Below, piece after piece: positions 62,095 to 64,000 of a stretch of 64,000 nucleotides of DNA (position 1 is its first letter; each line of letters begins with the position of its first letter). The notes under the pieces were generated by a model. That model saw only the letters and a program-made list of their open reading frames with translations, ran no database searches and had not been told where the DNA came from. The stretch covers positions 1 through 64,000 of the forward strand of contig JAQXZB010000063.1 of NCBI GenBank assembly GCA_029226975.1. Direction: 5' to 3'. The translations under genes were made by a program, and so were the position numbers. The DNA comes from Clostridiales bacterium. GTDB lineage: Bacteria > Bacillota > Clostridia > UBA1381.

Positions 62095-62985
62095 TTATCC
62101 AAAATATTTAATAAGCCTGTCATATTCCCGGGGACTTATGTTTAAAACTGTTCCATGGCGGAAGCGGTAATCCCCCTTAAGCTTCTCGCCCGGTCTGAAA
62201 TTTCCGGAAGCTATATCTTCCGCAACAAACTGCTCATAGCCGCTGCCCTGCGCAAAATGGTCAAGGAGCAGATACCATTTCCCGTCATCGCCCTTATAGG
62301 CGGCAGGTCCTTCATAGCCCCTCATTCCCGACAGGGAAAAGCCTTCTACGGTTTCAAACACTCCGTTTGGGCTTGTGCTTTTTTCCATTATAATATCCTT
62401 GTTTGTTTCGTCCTTGGAAAAGCGGTAATATATGTCACCGTCGCATATAAAGGTGGTGTCTATCACGTCGCTTTCCTTTTCTATATAAAGCTTAGGCTCG
62501 GTGAAGGTTTCAAAATCCCTTGTTCTTGAAGCGTAAATTCTTTGCTTTTTAAAATTATCGTCCGCTGTCTTGGACGCCCAGAACATAAGATAATCTCCCC
62601 GTTCCCTGTCATACACCGTTTCCGGCGCCCATGCACAGCCTGCATTTTTCGGGGCAATTTCGCACATTCTCTGCTTTGACCAACGGCACAAATCCTCCGA
62701 TTTCCAAATCATCACAGACCGGCTTCCCCGCTCCTGGCAGTCCTTCCAGCAGGTCGGGGATTGTTTTCTTTTGCATATGTTCAAATCCGTCGCAATTATC
62801 ACAAATTTATTGTCCGCAGTCCTTAAAATATGCGGGTCGCGCACTGCACACTCTCCCATTGTGCTTCTTAATATCGGCTTTGCACCGTTTAATGCGCGCC
62901 AGCTTACACCGTCCTCGGACACACTGAAATATATCTGCTCATCGTCTATATCCTCATTATTTTTAAAGCTGACAAACAAATACAT
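62095..62985 (-). CDS. Glycoside hydrolase family 43-like protein
   Basis: 296 residues, five-bladed propeller type. Motifs as in GH43: VRDPHILRTADNKFVIIATD (Asp base region), GCAWAPETVYDRERGDYLMFWAS, DTTFICDGDIYYRFSKDE and YEGPAAYKGDDGKWYLLLDH with the likely acid Glu. No signal peptide, so an intracellular arabino- or xylo-oligosaccharide enzyme is likely; the substrate is not known. The ATG at 62985 follows GGGAGG by seven bases; the ORF track adds 21 codons of leader. Confidence 0.85.
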   Translation of the reverse strand: MYLFVSFKNNEDIDDEQIYFSVSEDGVSWRALNGAKPILRSTMGECAVRDPHILRTADNKFVIIATDLNICKRKQSPTCWKDCQERGSRSVMIWKSEDLCRWSKQRMCEIAPKNAGCAWAPETVYDRERGDYLMFWASKTADDNFKKQRIYASRTRDFETFTEPKLYIEKESDVIDTTFICDGDIYYRFSKDETNKDIIMEKSTSPNGVFETVEGFSLSGMRGYEGPAAYKGDDGKWYLLLDHFAQGSGYEQFVAEDIASGNFRPGEKLKGDYRFRHGTVLNISPREYDRLIKYFG

Positions 62986-63009
62986 AATTATACCTCCCTT
63001 TAAGCTTAG

Positions 63010-63042
63010 AAAAGGGAGAAATCTGCGCCGCAAATTTCCCCC
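63010..63042 (-). terminator. Terminator of the hydrogenase gene
   Basis: Minus-strand GGGGGAAAUUUGC-GGC-GCAGAUUUCUCCC hairpin (a few mismatches) followed by UUUUC, 13 bp past the hydrogenase stop. Confidence 0.7.
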
Positions 63043-63054
63043 TTGCATAACATC

Positions 63055-64000
63055 TTAGTGCTTTGCTCTCTTTACATAACTTGTATGCAGAAGCTTGTGT
63101 GCCTTTTCGGAGCCTGCATGGTCAAAGAACTCATCATAGAGCATCTTCAGTACCGGACTCTTATGGGACATTCTAAGCTCCACTGCCGCATCCACGTCAT
63201 AGAGTGCCTTTGCTCTTTCAGCCTTAAGGTCAAAGTTGTTTCTTAAAGCGTCGCTTACCACAGGCTGTCCGCCGCCGTTTATGCAGCCGCCGGGGCAAGC
63301 CATTACCTCAACAAACTGGTAATCCTTTCTTCCTGCCTTAATATCATCAAGCACCTTTGAAGCATTCTTAAGTCCCGAAGCAACCGCAACCTTTATGGTC
63401 TTGCCGCCTACGGTATATTCAGCTTCCTTAATTCCCTTTGTACCTCTTACCTCAACGAAATCAAGGTTCTTTACCTCACCATCAAGAATATCGGCAGCGG
63501 TTCTTAAAGCCGCTTCCATAACACCGCCGGTTGCGCCGAATATTGTACCCGCACCGGAAGCAATCTCAAAGGGCTGATCGAACTCCTCGTCCTTTAACGC
63601 TTCAAAGTCGATACCCGCACTCTTTATCATCTGAGAAAGCTCTCTTGTGGTCAAGGATACGTCAACATCCGCATAACCGCTGTCGGTAAGCTCCTCTCTT
63701 GTACACTCGAATTTCTTCGCCGTACAGGGAATTACACTTACAACGAATATATCCTTGGGATTTATTCCGTTTTTCTGTGCGTAGTAGGTCTTTAATACCG
63801 CACCGAACATTGCCTGGGGCGATTTACAGCTTGACAAATTGGGAATAAATTCCGGATAATGATGCTCAACATACTTAACCCAGCCGGGGCAGCAGCTTGT
63901 GAACATCGGAAGAACCTCGTCACCCTTAATTCTCTCCAAAAATTCCGTAGCTTCCTCCATAATGGTCAAGTCCGCCGTAACATCCATGTTAAACACGCTG
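63055..64000 (-). CDS. [FeFe] hydrogenase catalytic subunit, C-terminal part (runs off window)
   Basis: The open frame continues to the window edge, so the N-terminal FeS domains are missing from view. The H-cluster domain is complete: L1 FTSCCPGWVKYVE, L2 VIPCTAKKFECTR and L3 EVMACPGGCINGGGQP, with all four cluster Cys and the proton-path Cys. The C-terminal small-subunit-like helix follows (KSPVLKMLYDEFFDHAGSEKAHKLLHTSY). Probably the HndD/HydA subunit of an electron-bifurcating, NAD(P)-linked enzyme, but that depends on genes outside. Evidence of fermentative, anaerobic life. Confidence 0.95.
   Translation of the reverse strand, partial: SVFNMDVTADLTIMEEATEFLERIKGDEVLPMFTSCCPGWVKYVEHHYPEFIPNLSSCKSPQAMFGAVLKTYYAQKNGINPKDIFVVSVIPCTAKKFECTREELTDSGYADVDVSLTTRELSQMIKSAGIDFEALKDEEFDQPFEIASGAGTIFGATGGVMEAALRTAADILDGEVKNLDFVEVRGTKGIKEAEYTVGGKTIKVAVASGLKNASKVLDDIKAGRKDYQFVEVMACPGGCINGGGQPVVSDALRNNFDLKAERAKALYDVDAAVELRMSHKSPVLKMLYDEFFDHAGSEKAHKLLHTSYVKRAKH

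Noticed and set aside
1-64000. CRISPR arrays, IS elements, prophage genes, tRNA or rRNA genes
   Set aside because: None seen. Gaps are short and are accounted for by promoters, terminators and the features listed; I could not run a tRNA or repeat scan.

Overview
The window looks like the chromosome of an anaerobic Firmicute of class Clostridia. The clues are a bacterial V/A-type ATPase operon, [FeFe] hydrogenase, GluRS, GlnRS and AsnRS with an ammonia-dependent AsnA, Clostridia-typical UPF0210/UPF0237 and DUF512 proteins, strong AGGAGG ribosome binding sites, and sigma-A promoters with 17-bp spacers. I cannot fix the genus. No rRNA, tRNA, CRISPR, phage or IS element was seen. Almost every gene is on the minus strand; the exceptions are a sugar kinase, a DnaQ-type exonuclease and a 39-codon gene absent from the ORF track.

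Layout, left to right. 0-1.1 kb: a Ca2+/cation antiporter under a yybP-ykoY (Mn2+) riboswitch. 1.1-9.6 kb: nine V/A-ATPase subunit genes. 9.7-15.6 kb: UPF0210, ACT protein, rlmB, then lysC, thrB and hom (aspartate-family amino acids). 15.7-20 kb: radC, mgtE, wecB/mnaA, tagO. 20-25.8 kb: trpS, an aminotransferase, glnS, gltX. 25.9-28.4 kb: Na/Pi symporter and LUD protein. 28.5-29.7 kb: trpA preceded by a scar of the trp operon in which the trpD start is fused to the trpC end. 29.8-31.4 kb: FGGY kinase (+). 31.5-36 kb: lysA, clpX, clpP, tig. 36.2-38.2 kb: mtnN-luxS, divergent from an exonuclease. 38.2-40 kb: pheA and aroF. 40.1-50.2 kb: two stacked K+ uptake systems (KtrAB-like and TrkAH-like), gpsA, plsY, der, a DUF512 radical SAM protein and an EamA transporter. 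50.2-57 kb: nadE, rarA, a TPR protein, asnS, asnA, DUF896. 57-61.6 kb: a small Cys-rich membrane peptide gene (+), then three overlapping M42 aminopeptidase genes behind murD. 61.6-64 kb: a YdcZ transporter, a GH43 glycosidase and the C-terminal part of an [FeFe] hydrogenase that runs off the window.

Most of this is housekeeping: ion-driven ATPase, cation homeostasis, amino acid and tRNA charging, proteostasis, envelope precursors. The unusual items are (1) the middle M42 gene, which has lost two metal ligands and the general base and so looks like a pseudoenzyme partner of two intact paralogues; (2) the trpD'-'trpC deletion scar with a homopolymer frameshift upstream of intact trpA; (3) the metal riboswitch whose terminator also sits at the end of the ATPase operon; (4) back-to-back divergent promoters whose -35 boxes form one 16-bp palindrome; and (5) recurring GC-rich hairpins placed just 5' of Shine-Dalgarno sequences. 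No whole new multi-gene system was recognised; the M42 triplet is the best candidate for undescribed biology.
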